NCBI GenBank assembly: GCA_011192085.1
Contig: DUEQ01000020.1
Coordinates: forward strand, 1 to 5,010
Direction: 5' to 3'
Length of the DNA stretch: 5,010 nt
Origin: Caldilineae bacterium
GTDB taxonomy: Bacteria; Chloroflexota; Anaerolineae; J102
Shown here: piece after piece, positions 1 to 5,010 of the stretch
How the letters are laid out: each line of letters begins with the position of its first letter
Position numbering within the stretch: the stretch's first letter is position 1
Notes under the pieces: model-generated
Database searches by the model: none
Told to the model about the DNA's origin: nothing
The model's input: only the letters and a program-made list of their open reading frames with translations
Program-made: the position numbers and the translations under genes

Positions 1-50
1 ACTATCGGGACAGATTCCCATGCAACTTCACCCTGATCCAATCCCATTTC

Positions 51-55
51 AGGAG
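51..55 (+). promoter_or_regulatory. Shine-Dalgarno of the aminotransferase gene
   Basis: AGGAG lies seven bases before the ATG at 63, an ideal spacing, and this decides the start. The reading frame stays open upstream to the window edge, but no better start codon is seen there. No convincing -35/-10 pair is visible in the first 50 bases, so the promoter is probably outside the window or the gene is downstream in an operon. Confidence 0.8.
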
Positions 56-62
56 CAATCTC

Positions 63-1331
63 ATGTCCACTGGCGTTGACCTTCTCTCCCCTGTCTGGAC
101 CCATCTCACCACCATGCAGCCCGTCCGGGCCGAGGGCGTTTACTTCTACGACGCGGACGGGAACCGTTGGATCGATTTCACTTCGGGCATCGGCGTCATC
201 AATACCGGACATCGTCACCCAAAGGTCGTGGCGGCCATTCGCGAGGCCCTGGACACTCTGCTCTTCGCCCAGATGAACATCGTCATCAATCCCCGATTCG
301 TGGAGTTGGCTGCAAAGCTGAATCAGGTGACCCCGCCCGCCCTCGACCGCTTCTTCTTTTCCAACAGCGGGGCCGAAGCCGTGGAGGCTGCGGTGAAGCT
401 GGCCCGCCAGGCTACGAAGCGCCGCAACATCATTGTCTTCCAGGGCAGCTTTCATGGCCGCACCGCCCAGACCATGGCCATGACCACCTCCAAATACATC
501 TATCGCTACGATTACCAGCCCCTGCCCGCGGGCGTGTTCGTCAGCCCCTTCCCCTATGCCTACCAGTACGGCTGGGATGAAGCGACCGCGGTCGAATTCA
601 GTCTGAGCGAGCTGGATCGGGTGCTGCACGGGCAGAGCGCGCCTGATGAAACCGCGGCCTTTGTCATCGAGCCGGTGTTGGGCGAGGGGGGCTACGTGCC
701 CGCGCCCCCCGCATTCCTGGAAGGCCTGCGGCGGATCGCGGATGAGCACGGCATCCTGCTGGTGATGGATGAGGTGCAGTCGGGCTTCGGGCGCACGGGC
801 AGATTCTTCGGCTACGAACACGCGGACGTCATCCCTGACATCATTGTCATGGCGAAGGGGCTGGGCAGCGGCATGCCCATTTCGGGCATCGCCGCATCAG
901 CCGAGTTGATGAATCGGTGGCGGCCCGGCACCCACGGCGGAACCTATGGCGGAGGCAACGCCCTGGCCGCGGCCGCGGCGTCCGCCACCATCGACGTCAT
1001 TCGGGAGGAAAAGCTGGTGGAGAATGCCGCGACGCAGGGCGAGTATCTCATGGGGCGTTTGCGTGAACTACAGGCCGAATTCCCGGTCATTGGCGATGTG
1101 CGGGGCCGGGGGCTGATGGTGGCCACCGAGTTTACGGGCAAGGATGGCAAGCCTGATCCCGGCACGGCCAAAGCCATGGCCCAGGCCGCGCTCGAACAAC
1201 GGCTCATGCTTCTCACCTGCGGCACGTATGGCAACGTGATTCGTTGGATCCCGCCCCTTGTCGTCACCCGCGAGCAACTGGATGAGGGACTGGCGATCTT
1301 CGCCCGGGCGTTGGCCGAGGTCGCGGGATAA
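63..1331 (+). CDS. Class III PLP-dependent aminotransferase, GabT-like (4-aminobutyrate aminotransferase family)
   Basis: A complete 422-residue protein, the usual length for fold-type I, class III aminotransferases. These cytoplasmic enzymes move an amino group, typically the omega-amino group of GABA, ornithine or a similar amine, to a keto acid. Family landmarks are in order: the PLP-phosphate loop NSGAEA at 101-106, the FHGRT segment at 130-134, VIEP at 201-204, DEVQSGFGRTG at 236-246 with Asp236 expected to pair with the PLP ring nitrogen, and AKGLGSG with the Schiff-base Lys265. The glycine-rich THGGTYGGG follows at 290-298. The C-terminal CGTYGNVIRWIPPL (386-399) resembles GabT proteins more than ornithine or glutamate-semialdehyde enzymes. 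Class III membership is very firm; GABA as substrate is an inference, and other omega-amino acids are possible. No neighbour in the window informs its pathway, and a terminator separates it from serS. Confidence 0.95.
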   Translation: MSTGVDLLSPVWTHLTTMQPVRAEGVYFYDADGNRWIDFTSGIGVINTGHRHPKVVAAIREALDTLLFAQMNIVINPRFVELAAKLNQVTPPALDRFFFSNSGAEAVEAAVKLARQATKRRNIIVFQGSFHGRTAQTMAMTTSKYIYRYDYQPLPAGVFVSPFPYAYQYGWDEATAVEFSLSELDRVLHGQSAPDETAAFVIEPVLGEGGYVPAPPAFLEGLRRIADEHGILLVMDEVQSGFGRTGRFFGYEHADVIPDIIVMAKGLGSGMPISGIAASAELMNRWRPGTHGGTYGGGNALAAAAASATIDVIREEKLVENAATQGEYLMGRLRELQAEFPVIGDVRGRGLMVATEFTGKDGKPDPGTAKAMAQAALEQRLMLLTCGTYGNVIRWIPPLVVTREQLDEGLAIFARALAEVAG

Positions 1332-1357
1332 TCATCGCCAGCCGCCGGCGCGTCATT

Positions 1358-1400
1358 GAGGCGCGAGGGGTCTTACAAGGCCCTTCGCGCTTCAAATTTT
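1358..1400 (+). terminator. Intrinsic terminator after the aminotransferase gene
   Basis: Arms 1358-1370 and 1381-1393 form a 13-bp helix with only two G-U pairs and no bulge. The apical ten bases can close further with C-U/A-G pairs around a UACA loop. The helix is followed by AAATTTT. The position, 27 bases after the stop codon and just before the next promoter, fits a terminator insulating the aminotransferase from the serS unit. The T-run is short (four), so efficiency is inferred. Confidence 0.8.
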
Positions 1401-1411
1401 CATGCTTCGCC

Positions 1412-1440
1412 TTGACAATCGGATCAGGGTGTGCTAATCT
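1412..1440 (+). promoter_or_regulatory. Sigma-70-type promoter of the serS T-box transcript
   Basis: A perfect -35 hexamer TTGACA (1412-1417) is followed after exactly 17 bases by TAATCT (1435-1440), four of six matches to TATAAT. The expected transcription start is near 1447. The element lies directly after the upstream terminator and directly before the T-box leader, exactly where a serS promoter is needed. Confidence 0.85.
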
Positions 1441-1451
1441 TTTTGTAATTA

Positions 1452-1478
1452 TTCATCCGTGGCAAAGGATTGGATGAA
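1452..1478 (+). other. Hairpin at the 5' end of the serS leader
   Basis: TTCATCC (1452-1458) and GGATGAA (1472-1478) are perfect complements and would form a 7-bp hairpin with a 13-base loop, extendable by one G-U pair. It begins only about five bases after the predicted transcription start and precedes Stem I of the T-box. It is not a standard T-box element. The same 5' strand is also complementary to the specifier region at 1573-1581, so it could act in alternative folding; that role is speculative. Confidence 0.45.
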
Positions 1479-1739
1479 CAACCTGCAATATTTTTCAACG
1501 ACGATGACGGAGACGAGTAATCCGACGCCGGGTCTCAGAGAGCTGCCGGGTGGTGCAAGGCAGTGACGCCGGACGGATGAAATCCCCTCCCGAGTCGCTC
1601 CGCCGAACGGTTTGGGTATGTCCAGGCTGAGTAGGCGGGGACGGTTGGCCCCGTTAGAGGCTGGTATTCAGTAGCCAGCGCTCAGTGAGCAGTTGGCGCA
1701 CTGAATCGCGGAGGTCGCGGTCGCGAGGCTGCGGCGAAT

Positions 1740-1772
1740 CCAGGTGGCACCACGGGCGCCCCCTCGTCCTGG
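1740..1772 (+). promoter_or_regulatory. T-box antiterminator with UGGC tRNA acceptor-binding bulge
   Basis: CCAGG (1740-1744) pairs with CCUGG (1768-1772), and ACGGG (1752-1756) pairs with CUCGU (1763-1767). The two helices are separated by the seven-base bulge UGGCACC (1745-1751), which fits the family consensus UGGNACC exactly. The variable base is C, complementary to discriminator G73 of tRNA-Ser, so UGGC would pair with the tRNA 3' GCCA. The 3' half of this structure uses bases of the terminator stem, making the two folds mutually exclusive. Confidence 0.93.
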
Positions 1773-1791
1773 AACGAGCGGGGCGCTTTTT
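1756..1791 (+). terminator. Regulated intrinsic terminator of the serS T-box
   Basis: GCGCCCC (1756-1762) pairs with GGGGCGC (1780-1786) and CUCGU (1763-1767) with ACGAG (1774-1778). One base (C1779) is bulged, the loop is CCUGGA, and five T residues follow (1787-1791). This 12-bp GC-rich stem is the default OFF structure when tRNA-Ser is charged. It shares 1756 and 1763-1772 with the antiterminator. Confidence 0.93.
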
Positions 1792-1832
1792 GTTGACGAT
1801 CTTTGCGCCCTGGCGCGAAAATCCCTTCCATC

Positions 1833-1838
1833 AGGAGG
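1833..1838 (+). promoter_or_regulatory. Shine-Dalgarno of serS
   Basis: AGGAGG stands ten bases before the ATG at 1849. It selects this start over the in-frame upstream ATG at 1744, which lies inside the T-box sequence itself. The protein from 1849 begins with the normal SerRS N-terminus (MIDIKLLRE). Confidence 0.92.
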
Positions 1839-1848
1839 TATTGGTTTC

Positions 1849-3126
1849 ATGATCGATATCAAGTTGTTACGCGAGCAGCCCGACATGGTGCGGGAGGCCA
1901 TGGAGAAGTTGAACGCGACGGATGCGCCCGTGGATGAGGCCATCCGTCTGGATAAGCGCCGCCGCGCCCTTCTCACTGAGCTCGAAGCGCTGAAGGCGGA
2001 GCGCAACAAAGGCTCAAAGCGGATCGGTCAGCTCATGCGCGAGGGCAAGCGCGAGGAGGCTGAAGCTCTCAAAGCTCGAATGGCGGAGCTGGGCCAGGCC
2101 ATTGCCAAGCATCAGAGGGAGTTGAAACAGGTGGAGCAGGACCTGGAATGGGCCATGCTCAATATCCCGAATCTGCCTTTGCCCGAGGTTCCTGTGGGCA
2201 AGGATGAGGGTGAGAATGTGGTCGTGCGTGTGGAGGGCGAGATGCGGACGTTTGATTTCACGCCCAAACCCCATTGGGAGATCGGCGAGGCGCTGGATAT
2301 CATTGACTTCGAGCGCGGGGTGAAGATCTCGGGCAGCCGTTTCTATATCATGAAGGGGTTGGGGGCCCGGTTGCAACGGGCCTTGATCCAATGGATGTTG
2401 GATGTGCACATCGAGCAGCATGGCTACACCGAGGTCTATCCTCCTTTCATGGTGCGCAGTCATGCTTTGGTGGGGACGGGCAATCTGCCCAAGTTCGCGG
2501 ATAATCTCTACAAGGACCATGAGGAGGATTTGTGGCTCATTCCCACTGCCGAGGTGCCTGTGACCAATATGTATCGGGATGAGATCCTGGATGCGGACCA
2601 GCTTCCCATTTATCATGTGGCTTATACGCCTTGCTTCCGCCGGGAGAAGTTCAGCGCGGGCAAGGACACTCGCGGCATCAAGCGCGGGCATCAGTTCGAT
2701 AAGGTTGAGATGGTCAAGTTCGTGACGCCGGAGATGGGTCGCGAGGAGCTGGACAACCTCATCGAGAATGCAGCCGATATCGCCCGTCTGCTGAAGCTGC
2801 CTTTCCGCATCGTGCAGATGTGCACGGGGGATCTGAGCTTTGTGGCTGCGATCAAGTTCGATATCGAGCTGTGGGCGCCAGGTGTGGAGGAGTGGCTGGA
2901 GGTGAGCTCTTGTTCACTGTTCACTGATTTCCAGGCCCGGCGGGCGAATATCCGCTATCGCCCCGAGCCGGGCGCGAAGCCCCGCTATGTGTACACCTTG
3001 AACGGTTCGGGCCTGGCTCTGCCGCGGTTGGTCATTGCCATCTTGGAGAATTATCAACAGGCCGATGGCAGCGTGGTCGTGCCAGAGGCATTGCGACCTT
3101 ATATGGGCGTGGATGTGATTCGATAG
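1849..3126 (+). CDS. serS: Seryl-tRNA synthetase (class II aminoacyl-tRNA synthetase)
   Basis: Charges tRNA-Ser, and usually also tRNA-Sec, with serine using ATP in the cytoplasm. The protein has 425 residues, the typical bacterial length. Residues 1 to about 105 are the tRNA-binding arm: MIDIKLLRE, then a long Lys/Glu/Arg-rich antiparallel coiled coil (about 33-100). The catalytic core carries the serine-site TAE motif at 233-235, motif 2 CFRRE (262-266) followed by SAGKDTRG (269-276) and [14 protein letters not shown] at 324-329, the [12 protein letters not shown] block at 353-365, and motif 3 GSGLALPR at 386-393. All expected ATP- and serine-contacting signatures are present, so it should be active. 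A conserved glutamine of the usual RQHQF stretch is Gly280 here, a mild variation. Expression is placed under the upstream serine T-box. The next gene starts nine bases after the stop with no terminator between. Confidence 0.98.
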   Translation: MIDIKLLREQPDMVREAMEKLNATDAPVDEAIRLDKRRRALLTELEALKAERNKGSKRIGQLMREGKREEAEALKARMAELGQAIAKHQRELKQVEQDLEWAMLNIPNLPLPEVPVGKDEGENVVVRVEGEMRTFDFTPKPHWEIGEALDIIDFERGVKISGSRFYIMKGLGARLQRALIQWMLDVHIEQHGYTEVYPPFMVRSHALVGTGNLPKFADNLYKDHEEDLWLIPTAEVPVTNMYRDEILDADQLPIYHVAYTPCFRREKFSAGKDTRGIKRGHQFDKVEMVKFVTPEMGREELDNLIENAADIARLLKLPFRIVQMCTGDLSFVAAIKFDIELWAPGVEEWLEVSSCSLFTDFQARRANIRYRPEPGAKPRYVYTLNGSGLALPRLVIAILENYQQADGSVVVPEALRPYMGVDVIR

Positions 3127-3135
3127 CGATGATTT

Positions 3136-4335
3136 ATGACAGTTCGTGGCGATCTGTCAGCATCCCACCGTGAACGAATGGCCATGCGCACCCATATCCT
3201 TGTGGCTCGTCGCCGACTTCTTATTCTCCCGGTCCTTGCTGCTTTCCTTCTGCTGAGTTGGTTTATGTGGGTTCGAGCGAATCGCGATGTCGTTTCTCTG
3301 GGCCCGCAGCGCTCGGTCCAGACTACGAATCCCAAGGCAGGGGTACACACGCGGCTGGAGAATGAGGTGGAAGCATGGAAGATCAAGCGGACGCTGGAGA
3401 TGGTGCGGGAGATGGGCGCGCCATGGATTGTGGAGTATTTCCCCTGGGCGTATAGCGAACAGCGCCTGGGGAAATACTCCTTTGAACACGCGGATGTGGT
3501 AGTGGACCACGCGACTCGCCAAGGCTTGACGATCATTGCTCGTCTAGGCATGGTTCCTGAGTGGGCCCGGCCCAAGGATGCCATCGCCAATTATCTGCCC
3601 GAAGCCAGTTACGATGACTTTGCCGCGTACGCGGCCGAGTTCGTGACTCATTTTCAGGGCCGGGTGAAGTATGTCATCATCTGGAATGAACCCAATTTGG
3701 CTCTAGAATGGGGCTATCGCCGTCCCGACCCCGCGGCTTACACGGCGTTGCTGCAGGTGACCAGCCAGGCCATTCGCGAAGCGAATCCCGACGCGGTCAT
3801 CCTGGCTGGGGCGCTGGCTCCCACCCTGGGCGATCCCTCGGGCGAGCTGGGACAGAGCGATCTCGATTATCTCCAGGGGATGTACGACGCGGGGGCCGCG
3901 CCTTATTTCGATGCGCTGGCGGTGCATTCCTATGGACTTACCTTCCCTCCCGATGATCCCCCTGACCCCAACGTGATCAATTTCCGACGCGTTGAGCTGT
4001 TGCGCGAGGTGATGACGGCCAATGGCGATGGCGATAAGCCCATACACATCACCGAGGCGGGATGGAACGATCATCCCCGCTGGACCCGGGCGGTGCGTCC
4101 GGCTCAGCGTATTCGTTACACGCTACGCGCATATGAGATGGCGCTAGATTGGCCCTGGTTGGATTCGCTGAGTATGTGGGCGTTTCGATATCCAGTCCCA
4201 GAAAAGAGTTATCGAGATTATTATACGTTTGTTACTGCAGATTTTCAGCCCAAACCCATTTATCTCCATGTTCAGAAGGCGTTACGGGGCTGGGATCAGG
4301 GGGTGTCGGGGAGGATCGGCTCTCCGCCGAATTGA
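3136..4335 (+). CDS. Membrane-anchored glycoside-hydrolase-like protein (clan GH-A TIM barrel, GH39/PslG- or GH5-like)
   Basis: A 399-residue protein. Residues 1-27 are rich in Arg/His, followed by a hydrophobic segment at about 28-46 (LLILPVLAAFLLLSWFMWV) with no clear signal-peptidase site. It is probably a signal anchor, with the catalytic domain outside the membrane. The rest resembles a clan GH-A (beta/alpha)8 barrel that hydrolyses beta-linked sugars with retention. IWNEPN (182-187) gives the likely acid/base Glu185, and HITEAGW (304-310) the likely nucleophile Glu307. AVHSYG (262-267) is the usual intervening strand, and WAFRYP (348-353) lies near the eighth strand. The 120-residue Glu-Glu spacing fits the clan. 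Substrate is unknown; an exopolysaccharide role is possible by analogy with PslG. No good Shine-Dalgarno precedes ATG 3136; in-frame ATGs at 3178 and 3184 are alternatives that keep the anchor. The nine-base gap after serS suggests translational coupling. The 3' end overlaps the convergent regulator. Confidence 0.85.
   Translation: MTVRGDLSASHRERMAMRTHILVARRRLLILPVLAAFLLLSWFMWVRANRDVVSLGPQRSVQTTNPKAGVHTRLENEVEAWKIKRTLEMVREMGAPWIVEYFPWAYSEQRLGKYSFEHADVVVDHATRQGLTIIARLGMVPEWARPKDAIANYLPEASYDDFAAYAAEFVTHFQGRVKYVIIWNEPNLALEWGYRRPDPAAYTALLQVTSQAIREANPDAVILAGALAPTLGDPSGELGQSDLDYLQGMYDAGAAPYFDALAVHSYGLTFPPDDPPDPNVINFRRVELLREVMTANGDGDKPIHITEAGWNDHPRWTRAVRPAQRIRYTLRAYEMALDWPWLDSLSMWAFRYPVPEKSYRDYYTFVTADFQPKPIYLHVQKALRGWDQGVSGRIGSPPN
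3432..3480 (+). repeat. Perfect 13-bp inverted repeat inside the glycosidase gene
   Basis: GGAGTATTTCCCC (3432-3444) is repeated as its exact reverse complement GGGGAAATACTCC (3468-3480), separated by 23 bases. Inside the spacer GGCG (3447-3450) can pair with CGCC (3463-3466), extending the hairpin to about 17 bp with a small internal loop. The arms encode parts of a conserved-looking stretch (EYFP and GKYS). No T-run follows, so it is not an intrinsic terminator. Confidence 0.85.
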
Positions 4336-5003
4336 GGCGTTCCAGAAAGCGCCAGGACGTAGCCTTTGTTTCGAAATTGGGTCTTGAGGAATTGGGGGTG
4401 CGAGGGTTCCGGTTCGATGAGTTCGCGCAACCACCGGATGTGTACGTGCAACGTCCGAACATCCCGCAACGCGTTCAGATTCCAGACTTCTTTCATGAGA
4501 ACAAGCTGGTCCATGGTCTGGCCGGGATGGAGCATGAATATCTCCATGAGTTTCGCCATCTTGCGGTTAAGGCGAACTTTGCCGCGCGGGCCTACCAGCA
4601 CCTGTGTCCGACGGTCGAGGATGAATGGTTGCAGTTTGATGACGTATTGGGGCCGAGAGGCGAGTAGGTTGCTGACGCTGCGCTGCAATTTGCTGAAGAT
4701 GAAAGGCTTGATAAGGATGTCGTCGTAGAAAAGGGTTTTTTCTGGCGCGGCCCGGCTGCTTTTCAGCAGCACGACGAAGGGACGACTGATGTGCACTCGC
4801 GCGGCCTGAGTGATGCGCTTTACTTTGCCCGGCGTGTTGGCATCCATATCCAGCAGGATGACCTCAGGGTCAAAGTCCTTGATCAATTGCAGGGTGGGCC
4901 TCAGCGTCTGGGCGAACCGTACGTCGAAGTTAGCTTGTTGTAATTCATCACACACGCTGCAATCATTTACATCCACCACTGCCAGAATACGGTGGGTTGT
5001 CAT
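4296..5003 (-). CDS. OmpR/PhoB-like two-domain transcriptional regulator with an atypical receiver domain
   Basis: A 235-residue protein, normal for OmpR-family response regulators. The N-terminal domain (about 4-115) looks like a receiver: first strand ILAVVD (6-11), third strand VILLDMD (48-54) with Asp52 the likely phospho-acceptor, VVLLKSS (77-83) with Ser82 or Ser83 at the switch position, and LIKPF (97-101) with conserved Lys99. The acidic pocket is incomplete: the usual paired Asp reads Asp11-Val12, with Asn13 and Asp14 next. The C-terminal domain (about 125-218) is a winged helix. It has RLNRKMAKLMEIFMLHPGQ (144-162), recognition helix TLHVHIRWLRELIE (184-197) and the wing ending NKGYVL (212-217), all typical of OmpR-type DNA binding. 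No histidine kinase is in the window. The start at 5003 is the only Met before the receiver; AGGT lies at the window edge upstream. Its 3' end overlaps the convergent glycosidase gene by 40 bases. Target genes are unknown. Confidence 0.88.
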   Translation of the reverse strand: MTTHRILAVVDVNDCSVCDELQQANFDVRFAQTLRPTLQLIKDFDPEVILLDMDANTPGKVKRITQAARVHISRPFVVLLKSSRAAPEKTLFYDDILIKPFIFSKLQRSVSNLLASRPQYVIKLQPFILDRRTQVLVGPRGKVRLNRKMAKLMEIFMLHPGQTMDQLVLMKEVWNLNALRDVRTLHVHIRWLRELIEPEPSHPQFLKTQFRNKGYVLALSGTPQFGGEPILPDTP

Positions 5004-5010
5004 TATACCT

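Larger units (their letters stand above)
1505..1791 (+). promoter_or_regulatory. Serine-specific T-box riboswitch leader upstream of serS
   Basis: This leader RNA senses the charging state of tRNA-Ser and controls transcription into serS. Stem I can be traced: CGGAG (1510-1514 region) with CUCCG at its base, loop E AGUA (1516-1519) opposite GAA (1579-1581), then AUCCG/CGGAU, CCGG/CCGG and GUC/GAC helices. The AG bulge AGAGAG (1537-1542) follows, and then CUGCC/GGCAG capped by the distal loop GGGUGGUGCAA (1548-1558). The specifier is UCC (Ser) at 1583-1585, right after GAAA; a second UCC lies at 1588-1590. Stem II-type sequence GCUGAGUAGG and a GUUAGAGG element occupy 1626-1660. A helix UCAGUG/CACUGA (1682-1687/1699-1704) follows, and a Stem III-like hairpin lies near 1707-1733. 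The T-box sequence, antiterminator and terminator end the leader. Serine specificity is supported three ways: downstream gene, specifier codon, and a UGGC bulge that matches the G73 discriminator of tRNA-Ser. Confidence 0.95.

Noticed and set aside
1..36. Possible end of an upstream gene (frame 1 stops at TGA 34-36)
   Set aside because: Only eleven codons are visible and nothing in them is recognisable; the other forward frames are open too, so the sequence gives no reason to choose.
167..580. 137-codon + strand frame within the aminotransferase
   Set aside because: Arg/His/Pro-rich product in an alternative frame of a gene whose family motifs are all intact.
1802..1820. Small imperfect hairpin between the T-box terminator and the serS Shine-Dalgarno
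   Set aside because: The helix is short, has a bulge and a tiny loop, and does not include the AGGAGG, so no regulatory role can be supported.
1744..1848. N-terminal extension of serS from the in-frame ATG at 1744
   Set aside because: This ATG-side stretch lies in the T-box sequence and terminator stem, has no Shine-Dalgarno, and adds 35 residues not found in SerRS. AGGAGG before 1849 gives the normal N-terminus.
1668..2009. 113-codon open frame on the - strand across the T-box leader and the start of serS
   Set aside because: It is Ser/Arg-rich low-complexity translation antisense to a strongly supported RNA element and to serS.
2014..2691. 225-codon open frame on the - strand inside serS
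   Set aside because: It is fully antisense to a canonical, complete serS, its protein is His/Leu-rich with no recognisable domain, and such shadow frames are common in GC-rich genes.
3099..3590. 163-codon open frame on the - strand over the start of the glycosidase gene
   Set aside because: Arg/Ser-rich shadow translation, antisense to the signal anchor and barrel start, with no identifiable domain.
4316..4330. Hairpin TCGGC-TCTCC-GCCGA as a possible bidirectional terminator
   Set aside because: The stem is only five base pairs and neither side is followed by a T-run, so it does not meet the pattern of an intrinsic terminator.
4149..4667. 172-codon open frame on the + strand across the glycosidase end and the regulator
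   Set aside because: It overlaps two well-supported genes, and its sequence matches no fold; it is an out-of-frame and antisense shadow.

Overview
The window looks like a high-GC bacterial chromosome segment, most likely from Chloroflexota (perhaps Anaerolineae-like). This is an inference from three things: a T-box leader in a GC-rich genome, a GabT-like class III aminotransferase, and a signal-anchored clan GH-A glycosidase. No rRNA or other decisive taxonomic marker is present. There is no sign of a mobile element, CRISPR array or tRNA gene, and base composition is fairly even.

Layout. (1) 63-1331, + strand: a complete PLP-dependent class III aminotransferase with a good Shine-Dalgarno, closed by a strong intrinsic terminator at 1358-1400. 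(2) 1412-1791: a near-consensus sigma-70 promoter followed by a long structured leader. Almost every element of a serine-specific T-box riboswitch can be traced: Stem I with loop E and AG bulge, a UCC specifier, Stem II-type elements, the T-box sequence with a UGGC tRNA-binding bulge, and mutually exclusive antiterminator and terminator helices. (3) 1849-3126, + strand: serS, seryl-tRNA synthetase, preceded by AGGAGG. (4) 3136-4335, + strand: a membrane-anchored glycoside-hydrolase-like TIM barrel starting nine bases after the serS stop, so probably on the same transcript. (5) 4296-5003, - strand: an OmpR-like two-domain regulator with a partly degenerate receiver, converging on the glycosidase gene and overlapping its 3' end by 40 bases.

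How it works together. When tRNA-Ser is uncharged, it should pair its GGA anticodon with the UCC specifier and its GCCA 3' end with the UGGC bulge. This stabilises the antiterminator and permits transcription of serS. With no visible terminator after serS, the glycosidase gene would fall under the same control, which is functionally unexpected. The aminotransferase is insulated by its own terminator, and the regulator is transcribed from a promoter outside the window.

I found no clearly new multi-gene system. The most noteworthy items are the serine T-box with an extra 5' segment complementary to its own specifier region, the serS-glycosidase linkage, a 13-bp perfect inverted repeat inside the glycosidase gene, and the regulator's altered receiver pocket.
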